A stretch of DNA of 60,247 nucleotides, from the NCBI GenBank assembly GCA_934660915.1, contig CAKUIF010000013.1, positions 1-60,247 of the forward strand, read 5' to 3'. This document shows positions 18,201-27,076 of the stretch, piece after piece. Under the pieces are notes generated by a model that did not search any database, was not told the origin of the DNA, and worked only from the letters and a program-made list of their open reading frames with translations. A program made the position numbers and the translations under genes. Within the stretch, counting starts at the first letter, position 1. Each line of letters begins with the position of its first letter. This DNA comes from an uncultured Olsenella sp. Its GTDB lineage: Bacteria; Actinomycetota; Coriobacteriia; Coriobacteriales; Atopobiaceae.

Positions 18201-19159
18201 TGCTCGGTCTTGATGTAGAACTCGGTGCCCGTCATGCGCTTGCGGTTGACGTCGTCGACCTTGGAGGCCGTGCCGATGCACGAGAGGATGTCCTGCGTGG
18301 GGGCGTCCTCGCGCGTGAGGTAGTGGTTGTCGTTCGTGGCGATGACCTTGATGCCGAGTTCGCGCCCGAGGCGGACGATCTGCTCGGAGAGCGTGCGGTC
18401 GTTGAAGCCGCCCCAGGAGGGGTCCTCCAGGCCGTGGTCCTGGACCTCGAGGTAGAAGTCCTCGCCGAAGATCTCCTTGTAGGTGAGCGCCCACTCCTTG
18501 GCCTTGTCGGGCTGGCCAGAGAAGTACATGCGCGGGATGATGCCCGAGACGCAGGCGGAGCAGCAGATGATGCCCTCGTGGTAGCGCCGCAGCATGTCGA
18601 GCGTGGTGCGCGGGTAGTAGTAGAACATGTCGCCGGATCCCGCCTCGCTCATCATCTTCATGAGGTTGACGTAGCCGGTCTCGTTCTTGGCAAGAAGGAG
18701 CAGGTGGTAGCGGTGCTGCTTGGTGCCCTTCTCGATGCAGTCGTCGGTGATGAAGTACGCCTCGCAGCCGAAGATCGGCTTGATGAGGAGCTCCGGCCGG
18801 TTGGCCTCGACGGCCGCGAGGTCGTGCCCGGAGGACTCCCAGACGGCGACGTCGGAGGCCCACTGGGCGTGGACGCGGTCGTGCAGGGCGGCGGCGTCGG
18901 CGTCGGCTTCGGGCTCCTCGAGCTCCCAGCCCTTCTTGAAGCACTCCACGTCGTGCTTCCACTGCTTCATGTCCTGCTGCGCGTCGTTGTACTTGCGGCA
19001 CTCGAGGTCGAAGTCGGGCACGCCGAACATGTAGCCGTGGTCGGTGAGCGCAAGGGCCGGCATCTGGAGGTCGACGGCGCGCTTGACCATGTCGGGGATG
19101 CGCGTGGCGGCGTCGAGGATCGAGAAGTCGGAGTGGTTGTGCAGGTGAACGAAAGCCAT
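15257..19159 (-). CDS. dnaE: DNA polymerase III alpha subunit, DnaE type
   Basis: This is the replicative polymerase subunit (1300 residues). Visible parts in order are the N-terminal PHP domain (HLHNHSDFSILDAA), the palm with catalytic acids (MPDIDMDFDDERR, roughly 470), the C-family finger and thumb region (HRGEGVHACAVLI, YQEQVMQISM), helix-hairpin-helix elements and a C-terminal OB domain (VLRFAGMVSSLQKKTTKNGD). The PHP domain carries an insertion of about 65 residues (about 60-125) between DFDLECRKYN and KPIFGCEAY, rich in Trp, Glu and Asp. ATG 19159 has AAGGA upstream. The NAD-synthetase-like gene follows in the same direction. Confidence 0.97.
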   Translation of the reverse strand: MAFVHLHNHSDFSILDAATRIPDMVKRAVDLQMPALALTDHGYMFGVPDFDLECRKYNDAQQDMKQWKHDVECFKKGWELEEPEADADAAALHDRVHAQWASDVAVWESSGHDLAAVEANRPELLIKPIFGCEAYFITDDCIEKGTKQHRYHLLLLAKNETGYVNLMKMMSEAGSGDMFYYYPRTTLDMLRRYHEGIICCSACVSGIIPRMYFSGQPDKAKEWALTYKEIFGEDFYLEVQDHGLEDPSWGGFNDRTLSEQIVRLGRELGIKVIATNDNHYLTREDAPTQDILSCIGTASKVDDVNRKRMTGTEFYIKTEQEMRELFSWAPEVVDNTLEVAAKCDYELDWTHMYLPKFPGLREGETSEQRFREECEKGLAVRYGEDWRNVEIGGWNVLDRLDHEYNIICTKGFADYFLIVQEYVQWAKQNGIGVGPGRGSAAGALVAYAMDITTFDPLSNGLMFERFLSPQRSEMPDIDMDFDDERRLEVVQHVRELYGPERVCHVITYSTIKAKQAINDACRVLGYPVWQGQKLSKMISGDPKAKLKFVLSKTEGKEDMYSPDFEEAYKKDEDARRIIDSALSIEGLHRGEGVHACAVLIAPTPVNDHVPTKVDTKGGVEITQYEGHSVADMGLLKMDFLGLRTLTVISKALANIRATYPNPEDIEKMPDVVKQTIKPGATCVDINVDKIPFDDPKIYELMGRGHTAGVFQIESAGMTATIKGMQPKEYRQVVALIALYRPGPLGAGMVTSYINRMNGKEPVAFYDDRLSDILDETYGTMVYQEQVMQISMKMSNFSPGESDSRIRKPVAKKKIKMLTDQIFHWEGNGADETIYDHWINGAVENGYKKEVAQRIWDDVLEFASYAFNKSHSAGYAILVMQTAWLKAYFPKEYMASVLTSYMGKTEKIVHYVTAYRREGVAILPPDINESGRDFTATPDGVRFGFAGIRGVGEAVGEAIMAERDRAGAFSDIFDFVNRMDSGSANRRVVEALICSGAFDSTGYTRMQLMRLVDKNNPDNIIDAATRKQKIRATGQVSMFDMFAGVVGAGFEESNPAPDGVEWDRSVKLGREHEVLGLYVSDHPLRPYAYALAKARDYSLSDIEVSQEVTDSAGGVHEQFKVPEGKVLRFAGMVSSLQKKTTKNGDPMAIVTLEDMEGEVTLVIFPKLFKKCAATLAGEVDPETGEASGDVFVKVSGKLERSDRGNQVICMEVEPLVLNDRTNRPKVLEINMPASSLTRSRMDDLSRILGAYPGLDHVEVRVESVSGDIMRMELPCTVDARNMVLLAEVTDAIGRSGKVLVA

Positions 19160-19305
19160 GTAAGGAAATCCTTGGGTAGAGGTTTGACTTCTCTAGTGTA
19201 ACCGCGGCCGGGCCCTCTTCAGCTGTTCTCCCGATGCCCAAACAGCCCCGTCCTCGCCGGTGCCGCGATTCGCGGCCCCGGGACCCCGGAGCGCCCAGGC
19301 CGCAT

Positions 19306-22300
19306 CTAACGAGGGAAGGCGTAGCGGGCGACGAGGGGCTCGCCGGGGTCTTGGGGGTCGTCCCGCTCGACGCAGACGAAGGCGCATTCCACGCGCTCCC
19401 AGCCCTGGCCAAGAAGGACGCCGGCGTAGAACTCCGCCTGCATCGCGTGGCGGGCGCGGACCTCGTCGGCGGAAAGCCCCGCGTCTCCGGTCTTGTAGTC
19501 GACGACGAGCGCCTCGCGGCCCCCCTCGTCGGTGCACAGAAGGTCTATGGCGCCCTCGAGATAGTCGCCGTGCTCGCACGGCCGCGCGACGAAGAAGGGC
19601 GCCTCGGGGCGCACCTGGGCGTGCGAGAGGGCCTCCGCGCGGATGGATGAGCGCGTCCAGCGGCCGATCGCCGACGCAAGCCGCGCCCGCGCCCTCACGG
19701 AGAGGTTCCAGCGGCGGGCCATAGCCGCGAGCTGCCCCTCGCTCGGCTCCCTGCCCGACTCCGCCATCGCCTGCACGAGCTCATGGAAGGCCGAGCCGAG
19801 GTTAGTCGCCCGGTCGGCGTCGCCGCCTGAAGGTGCCCCCTCGTCGGCCGCCTCACGCTCGGCTCGGGTGGGCGCGCACGCGGGCTCGCCGGCGTCCAGC
19901 GCCATGGCGGCGTGGACAGAGCTGTAGCTGTAGACGCCCTCTCGGGCGCGCCACGACCCGAAGGCCGCGTCCGCGTCGGGCTCGACCTCGAAGAGCTCGA
20001 ACTCGCCGCCGGCGGGCTCGCCCTTCCCGTCGGAATCGGCGGCGCCGACGATGGCGGAGGGATCGAGCGGGATCGGCCCGTCGAACCCCTCCAGGGAGCC
20101 GGCGGAGTCCGCGAGGCAGGCCCGCTCCTCCCCCCTCCCCTCGATCTGGACGCGGACGCAACGGACGCGCGCCGGGGCCTCTCCGCCGTAGTCAACGGAC
20201 GAGAGCCCGCAGGCGGGTGCGGCGGCTGAGCCGAAGAGCGCGAAGAGCGCGTTGGCGGCCATCGTCGAGGAGACGCCGGAGGAGCCCTCCGCGGCGCTCA
20301 CGCCAAGGATGAGGGCCTCGCGGGCGCGCGTCATCGCGACGTAGAGAAGGCGCGCCTTCTCTTGCGCCGCCTCGCGGGCGTCCTTCTCGCCGAGCGCGAC
20401 GAAGAGCGACGAGAGCGGCAGCGCGCGGCCGGACTCGAGGTCGTCGAGAGCGTCGTCGGCGTCGATGCCCTTGAGCGCCGACGTGAGGGCCTTCGCGTCG
20501 GCGTCGTCGAGGCCGGCGGGCTTTACGACGAGGGCGGCGGGGTTGCCGGGGGCGACGGCGAGCGCGCGGGAGTCCCGCGGGTCGTTCCAGCACTCCGCGA
20601 CGGCCGTGACGGGGAACTCGAGGCCCTTGGACGCGTGGATGGTCATGATGCGGACCGTGCCGGCACCGGACTCGCCGCCGGCGAGCGACGCCGGGGCGAT
20701 CTTCGAGGCGGCGAGCCACAGGTCGAACTCCGTGGCGGCTCGCGCCGGCCCGAGACCGAGCGACTGCGTGAGGTCGCGGATGTAGCGAATAGAGGCGAGG
20801 ACGTTCGCGGCCTTGGCCTGTCCCTGGGTCCCGCCGGCCTCGAGGCGCGCGAGCCAGCCGGAGTCGCGCACGACCCGGCAGCAGACGTCGGCCACGGGCT
20901 CGCGGCCCACGTCCGCGAGCGCGCGGGCGATGACCTCGCGGGCGCGTGAGAGCCTGGCGGAGGGAACGTGCCCGGGGAGGAACTCGAACGCGGCCAGGCC
21001 TTGGTCGATGGGCCTCTTTGTGGGCTCGGGCAGCTTCTCCTGCAGGCGCGTGCCGAGCTCGCAGAAATCGTCGGCGTCGAGGGCGAACATCTCGCTCGCG
21101 AGCAGCGGGAAGAGCCCGGACTGGGTGTCGGCGGGGTTCGCGAGCGTGTGCAGCAGCGCGCACATGACCTTGACCTCGGGGGCCTTCGTGAAGGTCGAGC
21201 CGCCCGTGACCACGCACTCGAGGCCGCGGGCGCGCAGGGCATCGATGTAGAGCCCGGCGTTCGAGGTGACGCCGAGCAGAAGAGCCATGTCCCCGGGACG
21301 CTCCCCGGCGTCGCGGTAGCGGGCGAGCGCGTCGGCTATCTGCGAGGCCATGGTGGCCACCTGCTGCTTCGTCGCGTAGCCGGAGGCGCCCTTGCCGCAG
21401 ACCACCTCGACGTCGACGCGCGGCAGGCCGCGCGCCCGGTAGGCATCCTTGCGCGTGGGGCAGTCGTCGAGGTGCATGAACGCGCCGGCCTCCATGGTCC
21501 CCGAGCACCCGCCCCCGGAGCCTAGCCCGGGCCCGGCGTTTCCGCGGCTCACGCGCTCGACGAACTTGAGGATGTCGCCGTGGCTGCGGTAGTTCGTGTC
21601 GAGGCGGACCCTGCCCTCGGCGGCGACATCGGCTCCGCGGCGGTAGAAGACCCCGACGTCGGCGCCGCGGAAGCGGTAGATGGACTGCTGGGCATCTCCG
21701 ACGGTGCAGAGGTGCCTTGCTCCCTCGCCAGCAAGAAGCCCGATCAAGGCGAGCTGGGTGTCGTCGGTGTCCTGGAACTCGTCGACCATGACGAGGCGGA
21801 ATCTGCCCGCGTAGTCCGCCCTCACGGCCTCGACGTCGCGCACCGCGGCGTAGGCGAGCGCGACGAGGTCGTCGTTGTCGCAGGCGGAGGCCTCGCGCTT
21901 GACGCGCGCGTACTCGGCGTCGACGCGGCGGGCGAGTTCGAGGTAGGCGTCCGCGTGCCCGGCACCGGAAAGGAAGAGCACCTCAGCCTGGGCCGCGGCG
22001 AGCGCCGACTTGGCGTCGGAGAGCTTATCGGCTATGGCCTTGCTCGAGCGCGGCAGGGACACCGCCCTGAGCGCCTCGGCCGCGGCGTCAGGGGTCTTTG
22101 CGCCGGGCGCGAGCGCGTCGAAGGCGCGCAGAACCTCGAGCGAGGGGCCCACCTTCGCCGCCGCCGCGGCGGTGAGCTTCTCGGCGCCCAGCTCCTCGCA
22201 GCGCATAAGAAGCTCACGCATCAAGTGATCCACGTCGGCACCCGCCGCCGGGCGGGCGACGTCGAGCGCGGCGAGCCCGCCGGGGACCGCGCGGGCGGCG

Positions 22301-22872
22301 GCGATAATGCCGTCGACGATGCCCATGGCGCCGGAAAAACCGCTCTCGGCAGACCATGAGCCCACACCGGCAGCGTCGATCGCGGCGGCGAGGCCCGCGT
22401 CGCCCGCGGCCGCGCGCATGACGGCGTCCATGGCCTGAAGGTACATCGAGTTCTGCTCCGATCCGGACACCACCCTGAACTCGGGGTCGAGCCCCAGGTC
22501 GAGCGCGTGGCGGTGCAGGATCTTCGAGCACATGCCGTGGATCGTCGAGATCCACGCGTCGTCGACGGCAAGCGACGCCTCCTGGAGCCCGACGCGGCGC
22601 AGCGTAGAGCGCACGCGCTCGCGGATCTCGCGCGCGGCGGCCTCGGTGAAGGTGATGACGAGGACCTGGCCAAGGTCGTCGAGGAAGGGCTTTCCGCCCT
22701 CCCCCGACCCGGGGCACAGCGCCCAGGCGACGCGCTGGGTGAGGGTAAAGGTCTTGCCGGAACCCGCGCCCGCCTCAACGAAGAGGGGCGCGTCGAGGGT
22801 CTCGGCGATCTTTCTCTGGCCGGCGTTCAGGCCCGAGAGGTCGACCAGCGGGGCATTGCCGGGATTCGTCAC
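19306..22872 (-). CDS. addA: AddA-type helicase-nuclease (RexA/AddA)
   Basis: AddA is the ATP-driven 3'-5' helicase and nuclease subunit of the AddAB double-strand-break resection complex. The 1188-residue protein has UvrD motifs: Walker A AGAGSGKT (34-41), VITFTEAAAREIRER, motif II VMVDEFQDTD, motif III GDAQQSIYRFRGAD, motif IV TNYRSHGDIL, motif V TIHASKGLEFPV and motif VI YVAMTRARE. The C-terminal PD-(D/E)XK nuclease is intact (EGAIDLL..VVDYKTGDAG). I choose GTG 22872, which overlaps the addB stop as GTGA and has AGAGG eight bases before it; a GTG nine bases earlier has a poorer site. It is coupled to addB. Confidence 0.95.
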   Translation of the reverse strand: MTNPGNAPLVDLSGLNAGQRKIAETLDAPLFVEAGAGSGKTFTLTQRVAWALCPGSGEGGKPFLDDLGQVLVITFTEAAAREIRERVRSTLRRVGLQEASLAVDDAWISTIHGMCSKILHRHALDLGLDPEFRVVSGSEQNSMYLQAMDAVMRAAAGDAGLAAAIDAAGVGSWSAESGFSGAMGIVDGIIAAARAVPGGLAALDVARPAAGADVDHLMRELLMRCEELGAEKLTAAAAAKVGPSLEVLRAFDALAPGAKTPDAAAEALRAVSLPRSSKAIADKLSDAKSALAAAQAEVLFLSGAGHADAYLELARRVDAEYARVKREASACDNDDLVALAYAAVRDVEAVRADYAGRFRLVMVDEFQDTDDTQLALIGLLAGEGARHLCTVGDAQQSIYRFRGADVGVFYRRGADVAAEGRVRLDTNYRSHGDILKFVERVSRGNAGPGLGSGGGCSGTMEAGAFMHLDDCPTRKDAYRARGLPRVDVEVVCGKGASGYATKQQVATMASQIADALARYRDAGERPGDMALLLGVTSNAGLYIDALRARGLECVVTGGSTFTKAPEVKVMCALLHTLANPADTQSGLFPLLASEMFALDADDFCELGTRLQEKLPEPTKRPIDQGLAAFEFLPGHVPSARLSRAREVIARALADVGREPVADVCCRVVRDSGWLARLEAGGTQGQAKAANVLASIRYIRDLTQSLGLGPARAATEFDLWLAASKIAPASLAGGESGAGTVRIMTIHASKGLEFPVTAVAECWNDPRDSRALAVAPGNPAALVVKPAGLDDADAKALTSALKGIDADDALDDLESGRALPLSSLFVALGEKDAREAAQEKARLLYVAMTRAREALILGVSAAEGSSGVSSTMAANALFALFGSAAAPACGLSSVDYGGEAPARVRCVRVQIEGRGEERACLADSAGSLEGFDGPIPLDPSAIVGAADSDGKGEPAGGEFELFEVEPDADAAFGSWRAREGVYSYSSVHAAMALDAGEPACAPTRAEREAADEGAPSGGDADRATNLGSAFHELVQAMAESGREPSEGQLAAMARRWNLSVRARARLASAIGRWTRSSIRAEALSHAQVRPEAPFFVARPCEHGDYLEGAIDLLCTDEGGREALVVDYKTGDAGLSADEVRARHAMQAEFYAGVLLGQGWERVECAFVCVERDDPQDPGEPLVARYAFPR

Positions 22873-25800
22873 TTGGAGCACCTCTTTTCGCAGTTGAGCA
22901 CCGGGCAGTAGTCGCAGGCGTGAGCGTCGACGGGGTCGGCCTCGATGTCGCCGGCCATCATGCGCTCAAGCTTGGCGGCGATGGCCTCCTCGCAGGCGTC
23001 GAGCAAAGACTCGATGCCCGAGGAGCCGGCGGAATCCCCGAAGCGCGCAGAGCGCGGGACCTCCACCTTCGGCAGCCGCCTCGAAGAGGGCGGTCGCAGG
23101 CCGAAGACGTTGTCTGCGGCCTCGGCATCCACGGCGCCCGCGAGCTCATGGGACGCCTTGGTGCACAGATACACCGCCGAGACGACTTTGAGCTGGGGGA
23201 AGGCGCGCCTGACCACTTGCCCGTAGATGAGCGACTGCACGCGCCTGGGAAGGATGAGGCCGCACTCGCCCATGGCCGCGGCGGCCCCGCCCTCGCCGAA
23301 GGCGTCGTACTCCGAGGCGAAGCCGCGAGCGCCTTTGTGCTTGTAGTCGATGACGGCCGCCTGCCCGTGGGCGTCGACGTCGATGCGGTCGACCGTGCCC
23401 GTGAGCTGCACGCCGGCGTACTCCACGTAGGCCCCCCGCTTGCCGAAGCTCCACTCGAAGTAGCGCGGCTCGAAGCCCGCGAGGATCTCGGACTCGTAGC
23501 CCAGAAGGCTCTCGAGGTCGCGCCTCAGGGACACGAGGCTGCCATCCTCGGCAGACGTGTGCGGGACGAGCGCCTGCGGCATCGGGCGCTTGCCGCGCTT
23601 GAGCTGGTATTGATGAGCAAGATGCCCGTCGAACTCCTTGGAAAGGAGCGCTCGGGCGGCGGCCAGCGTAGAGGCGTCCACCCTCGAGCCCTCGAGCCTT
23701 GCGCTCGGGTCCGCCTGCGCCAGCGCGACGAGCCGCTCGGCCTCGGCGACGTAGGCCTCGGACTGCATCCCCTCGGGGTCCTCCGCCTCGATGCGGAAGA
23801 GCGCGTCCGTGCCCTCGGCGCGGGCCTGGGCGGACGCGAGGAGGTTGCGGTGGGTCACCTCCAGGACGCGGTGCGCGAAGGTGCCCGCCTCCGCGCCCCC
23901 GAAGCCCGCGTCGGCGTCATGGAGCCGAAGGCGACGGAGACTGAACCATTTGTAGGGGCATTCGAGGTAGGTCTCGATCTGGGATGCCGAAAGAAGCGGC
24001 AGGCCGGAGGCCAACCCCTCCTGCGGGGGCATGACGCAGGAGGCGAGGGCGGCGTCGATGCGGCCCGCGGGCGACGGGCGGAACCCGCCCGCGCTGACCG
24101 GAGAGGCTCCCGCTTCGGCGGCGTTCTCGGAGATCTGGAGCTCTCCTCGCAAAGACACCGATTCCTCCCCGAGGACCTGGGACACCTCATCGGCGGAGGC
24201 GGCGGCCGAAAGGCCGTAGCTAGCCAGCGCCTCGGACATCATCACGCCGCTGAAGCACTCCTTCGAGTCGGCGGAAAAGAGGCAGCGCTCGAACGAGACG
24301 GACCTGCGGGCGGCGCGCAGGGCCGCGTCGAGCCGCGCGCGGGCGGCCACCATGGCAGACCTCGGGCGCTCCACCCCGTAGGCGCCGAGCATCGCGTGGA
24401 GCACGTCGTCGGCGGCAGACACGGGGGACTCCACAGAGGTCTGTCCGCACAGCACGACGGCGTCGAAGGAGAGCGGGGCCGGATCGAACGACGCGGCGGG
24501 AAGCACCGTGGCCACGCACGCAGATCCCTCGACGATCCGCTCGGGGCGAAGCGCGACGCTGGAATTGGAAAGAAGCGCCGACGCGGCGGACCAGAGCTCT
24601 CGCAGAGCCAAGGCGTCTCCGCAGGCGTCCCCGGCGGAGTAGCCGCATTCCTTGAGCGACATGCCGACCGAAAGCGCCTGCCCGAGGACGGCCACGGCCT
24701 CGAGCGAAGAATCGTCCTTCTTGCCGTCCTCGACGATGGGCGCGAGGAGTTTCGAGGCGCATGAGCCGACCCGCCCGCGCAAAAGCTCGCGGACGGCGGC
24801 GGCGCAAGCCGCGGAGGTGGAGCGCTCGTTCTGCAGCTGCTCCAGGACCGCAGCGGGCGTAAGCAGTCGGTTGGACCTCCACTGGGCATCGAGGGCCCGG
24901 GCCCGGGCGGCGTCGACGCCCGAGATCCTCGACGCGAGGAAGTCGGAGAGCCCCCTCGGGGGCCACCATGACATGTCGCGGAGCTCGACGCGGACATCGC
25001 GGTTGGGCAGTCGGCGCGGCGCGGGCCACTCGGCGGCGAGCTCTGCCAGCGATGAGACGCCGTCCACGAGCTCGAGCAGGGCGCGTCCCGACTCGGTCGA
25101 GCGCAAAGGGGCGCGCAGGCGCGCGCGGGACGAAATGCCCCGCGCCGCGAGCCTTCCCGCCAACCCGCGCCAGGTAAAGGTGGCGTCGGGCGCGACCACG
25201 ACGACGGAGCGCGAGCCGGCCGTCGCAAGGGCGCAGACCTCCTCGGCGATTGCGGCGAGCTCCGCCGAAGGCCCCGCGGGCAGGACGACGCGCACGGCGC
25301 CGGACGCGGGAACCGGATTATCCGTGTGGACGAAGAGCGACGCCGCGAGGGCGGAAAGCTCGGCCGGGCGGCCGAGCTCCTCACAGCCCCGTTCCTCGGC
25401 CACGTCGAGGGGCGCACCCTCGCTCTTGGCAAGGTCGATCAGATCGCGGACGGTCTCACGCCCCGGCTCCGCCGCCGGGACGTCGAGCGCGCGCAGGACA
25501 ACCGTGACCTCTCGGTCGCGTGAGAGGCGGGCGAGGAGCCGAAGCTGGCAGGTGGGGACGCCCTCGAGCCCGATGGCGACCACCTGGGCCCCGCCGTCTT
25601 GCGAGAGCACCCCGGGAAGAAGCTCCATGACGTCGCAGGCCTCAACGAGCCCGAGCGCTGTGAGCTCGGCGTCGTAGTCTCGGGCAAGCGAGGCCACCGC
25701 GGCCTCGGCGTCCGTCAGCCCCTCGGGACGACCGTCGCCGCGCAGCGAGGGCAGTCCGCGCGAGACGAGCCCGGACAGCAGAGACCTCGTACCAGGGTTA

Positions 25801-26123
25801 TTGTTTACAAGAGAGCCCTCGACCGCAGCGGCGCGGGCGACGACGCGCAGGCAGAGCGCCTCGCGGGCAAGCCCGTCCACAATGCGCCGGCCGTCGCCCC
25901 AGACGCCCCAGCGCTCCCCAGCCCAAGCGAGCGGTGTCGTGGCCTGGACCCCGAGCCCGAGCCCCTCGACGCCGGCGAGCGCGCGCTGGGCGTCCAGCGC
26001 GCGCTCGAACGACGGTGCCAGGAGCACAGAGCGGCCGCCGTGCTGCAAGGCTTGGCGCAGAGCGCCGGCGGCGGCGGGAGAGACAATGTCTTCCCGACCG
26101 GTCTTCACGATATGGAGGGCCAT
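22869..26123 (-). CDS. addB: AddB/RexB-type subunit with C-terminal nuclease and Fe-S staple
   Basis: A 1084-residue partner of AddA. The N-terminal helicase-like part is degenerate and has no usable Walker A, as expected for AddB. The C-terminal nuclease shows GTVDRIDVD and AVIDYKHKG (PD-(D/E)XK). The iron-sulfur staple is present: a cysteine in YLECPYKWF and three in the terminal CDYCPVLNCEKRC. In known AddB proteins a [4Fe-4S] cluster closes this fold. The start ATG 26123 has AAGGGGAA upstream. addB-addA form a two-gene operon with overlapping ends. Confidence 0.92.
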   Translation of the reverse strand: MALHIVKTGREDIVSPAAAGALRQALQHGGRSVLLAPSFERALDAQRALAGVEGLGLGVQATTPLAWAGERWGVWGDGRRIVDGLAREALCLRVVARAAAVEGSLVNNNPGTRSLLSGLVSRGLPSLRGDGRPEGLTDAEAAVASLARDYDAELTALGLVEACDVMELLPGVLSQDGGAQVVAIGLEGVPTCQLRLLARLSRDREVTVVLRALDVPAAEPGRETVRDLIDLAKSEGAPLDVAEERGCEELGRPAELSALAASLFVHTDNPVPASGAVRVVLPAGPSAELAAIAEEVCALATAGSRSVVVVAPDATFTWRGLAGRLAARGISSRARLRAPLRSTESGRALLELVDGVSSLAELAAEWPAPRRLPNRDVRVELRDMSWWPPRGLSDFLASRISGVDAARARALDAQWRSNRLLTPAAVLEQLQNERSTSAACAAAVRELLRGRVGSCASKLLAPIVEDGKKDDSSLEAVAVLGQALSVGMSLKECGYSAGDACGDALALRELWSAASALLSNSSVALRPERIVEGSACVATVLPAASFDPAPLSFDAVVLCGQTSVESPVSAADDVLHAMLGAYGVERPRSAMVAARARLDAALRAARRSVSFERCLFSADSKECFSGVMMSEALASYGLSAAASADEVSQVLGEESVSLRGELQISENAAEAGASPVSAGGFRPSPAGRIDAALASCVMPPQEGLASGLPLLSASQIETYLECPYKWFSLRRLRLHDADAGFGGAEAGTFAHRVLEVTHRNLLASAQARAEGTDALFRIEAEDPEGMQSEAYVAEAERLVALAQADPSARLEGSRVDASTLAAARALLSKEFDGHLAHQYQLKRGKRPMPQALVPHTSAEDGSLVSLRRDLESLLGYESEILAGFEPRYFEWSFGKRGAYVEYAGVQLTGTVDRIDVDAHGQAAVIDYKHKGARGFASEYDAFGEGGAAAAMGECGLILPRRVQSLIYGQVVRRAFPQLKVVSAVYLCTKASHELAGAVDAEAADNVFGLRPPSSRRLPKVEVPRSARFGDSAGSSGIESLLDACEEAIAAKLERMMAGDIEADPVDAHACDYCPVLNCEKRCSK

Positions 26124-26202
26124 GGATTCCCCTTAGCCGCGCAGGCGGCGACGATGCTGTTTCTTCTTGTTAGATAGTACGACAGGGTCGGGACAATAAA
26201 CC

Positions 26203-26490
26203 TTAGTCTGTGCCCGCGGCCTTCAGCCTCTCGAGCACAAGGCGATAACCGCCCCTTTGTCCGTTCAGGCACTTGGAGACGCGGCTCACCGTGGTGGAAG
26301 AGGCCCCCGTTGCCCGGGACACGTCGGCATAGGAGCTGCCCTCGCCGAGCATGACGGCGACCTCGAGGCGCTGCGAGAGGTCGTCGATCTCGCGCGGGGT
26401 ACAGAGGTCGCCGAGAAACGCCGCAGCCTCTTCATCGGTCTTGAGCGAGCGAAGGGCCGCGTAGAGCCTGTGTTCCTCGGTCTTCGTCAT
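26203..26490 (-). CDS. TrpR/YerC-family small DNA-binding regulator
   Basis: A 95-residue protein of the TrpR-like YerC/YecD family. The N-terminal helices read LYAALRSLKTDEEAAAFLGDL, followed by CTPREIDDLSQRLEVAVML and a helix-turn-helix (SYADVSRATGASSTTVSRV). These proteins bind DNA as dimers; the family is small and few targets are known. The start ATG 26490 follows AGAGGGGAC; a longer reading to 26586 lacks a site. It is 79 bases upstream of addB on the same strand, so it may be the first gene of that transcript, but a regulatory link with AddAB is not shown. Confidence 0.88.
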   Translation of the reverse strand: MTKTEEHRLYAALRSLKTDEEAAAFLGDLCTPREIDDLSQRLEVAVMLGEGSSYADVSRATGASSTTVSRVSKCLNGQRGGYRLVLERLKAAGTD

Positions 26491-26606
26491 CTGCGTCCCC
26501 TCTTTTCGCGTGTCGTGTCCATTCAAACACTTTAGCGCAATAAAGCGAAACGAGGCGCCCCCGTTTTTGCCAGGAGCGCCCCGCACCGAAGAGCTGCATT
26601 AAAAAA

Positions 26607-26963
26607 CTAGTTGATCGCTCCGCTGACAAACGTTCCCACGACGCTGATGACGATGGCGCCCAGAAGGGCGGCCCCGAAACCGGAGACGTAGATGCCGGCA
26701 TGGAAGATGTTGCGAGAGAAGAAGCTCGCGAGCTCGAGCACGACGGCGTTGACGACGAGGCTGAAAATCCCGAGCGTAAGCACCGTGACCGGGAACGAGA
26801 GCACCTTGAGCACGGGCTTGACGGTGGCGTTCAGGATGCCGAGCACGAGCGCGGTGAAGATGGGCGCCGCCCAAGAGCCCCCGACGGCCTCGATGCCCGG
26901 GACGATCCATATCGCGACGGCAGTCGCGATCGCCGTGGAGAGCCAGCTTCCGATGAATCCCAT
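26607..26963 (-). CDS. Small four-helix membrane protein (phage holin family / YvlD-like)
   Basis: The 118-residue protein is almost entirely hydrophobic with four membrane segments (about 3-24, 32-52, 58-82 and 92-115). It matches the YvlD/DUF360 group, often annotated as phage holin family protein, with the signature GILNATVKPVLKVLSFPVTVLTLG. The function is unknown; despite the name there is no phage context here. ATG 26963 is chosen for AAAGGAG five bases before it. It is probably a housekeeping membrane protein. Confidence 0.88.
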   Translation of the reverse strand: MGFIGSWLSTAIATAVAIWIVPGIEAVGGSWAAPIFTALVLGILNATVKPVLKVLSFPVTVLTLGIFSLVVNAVVLELASFFSRNIFHAGIYVSGFGAALLGAIVISVVGTFVSGAIN

Positions 26964-27076
26964 GACCACTCCTTTATCTGGGTCTCATGTGTACTGTTCC
27001 CTAGCCTACCCCGAAGCGGGCTCCATCTGCCGTGGCGGCCAAAAAACACGCGCGCCGCAAAGCCCCGCCCGAGCGG

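Noticed and set aside
15752..19201. A 1149-residue open frame on the plus strand
   Set aside because: It lies antisense to dnaE and is a codon-bias shadow: low complexity, no family resemblance and no ribosome binding site.
26607..26963. A prophage holin
   Set aside because: The family name is misleading: the protein is YvlD-like and there are no phage genes around.
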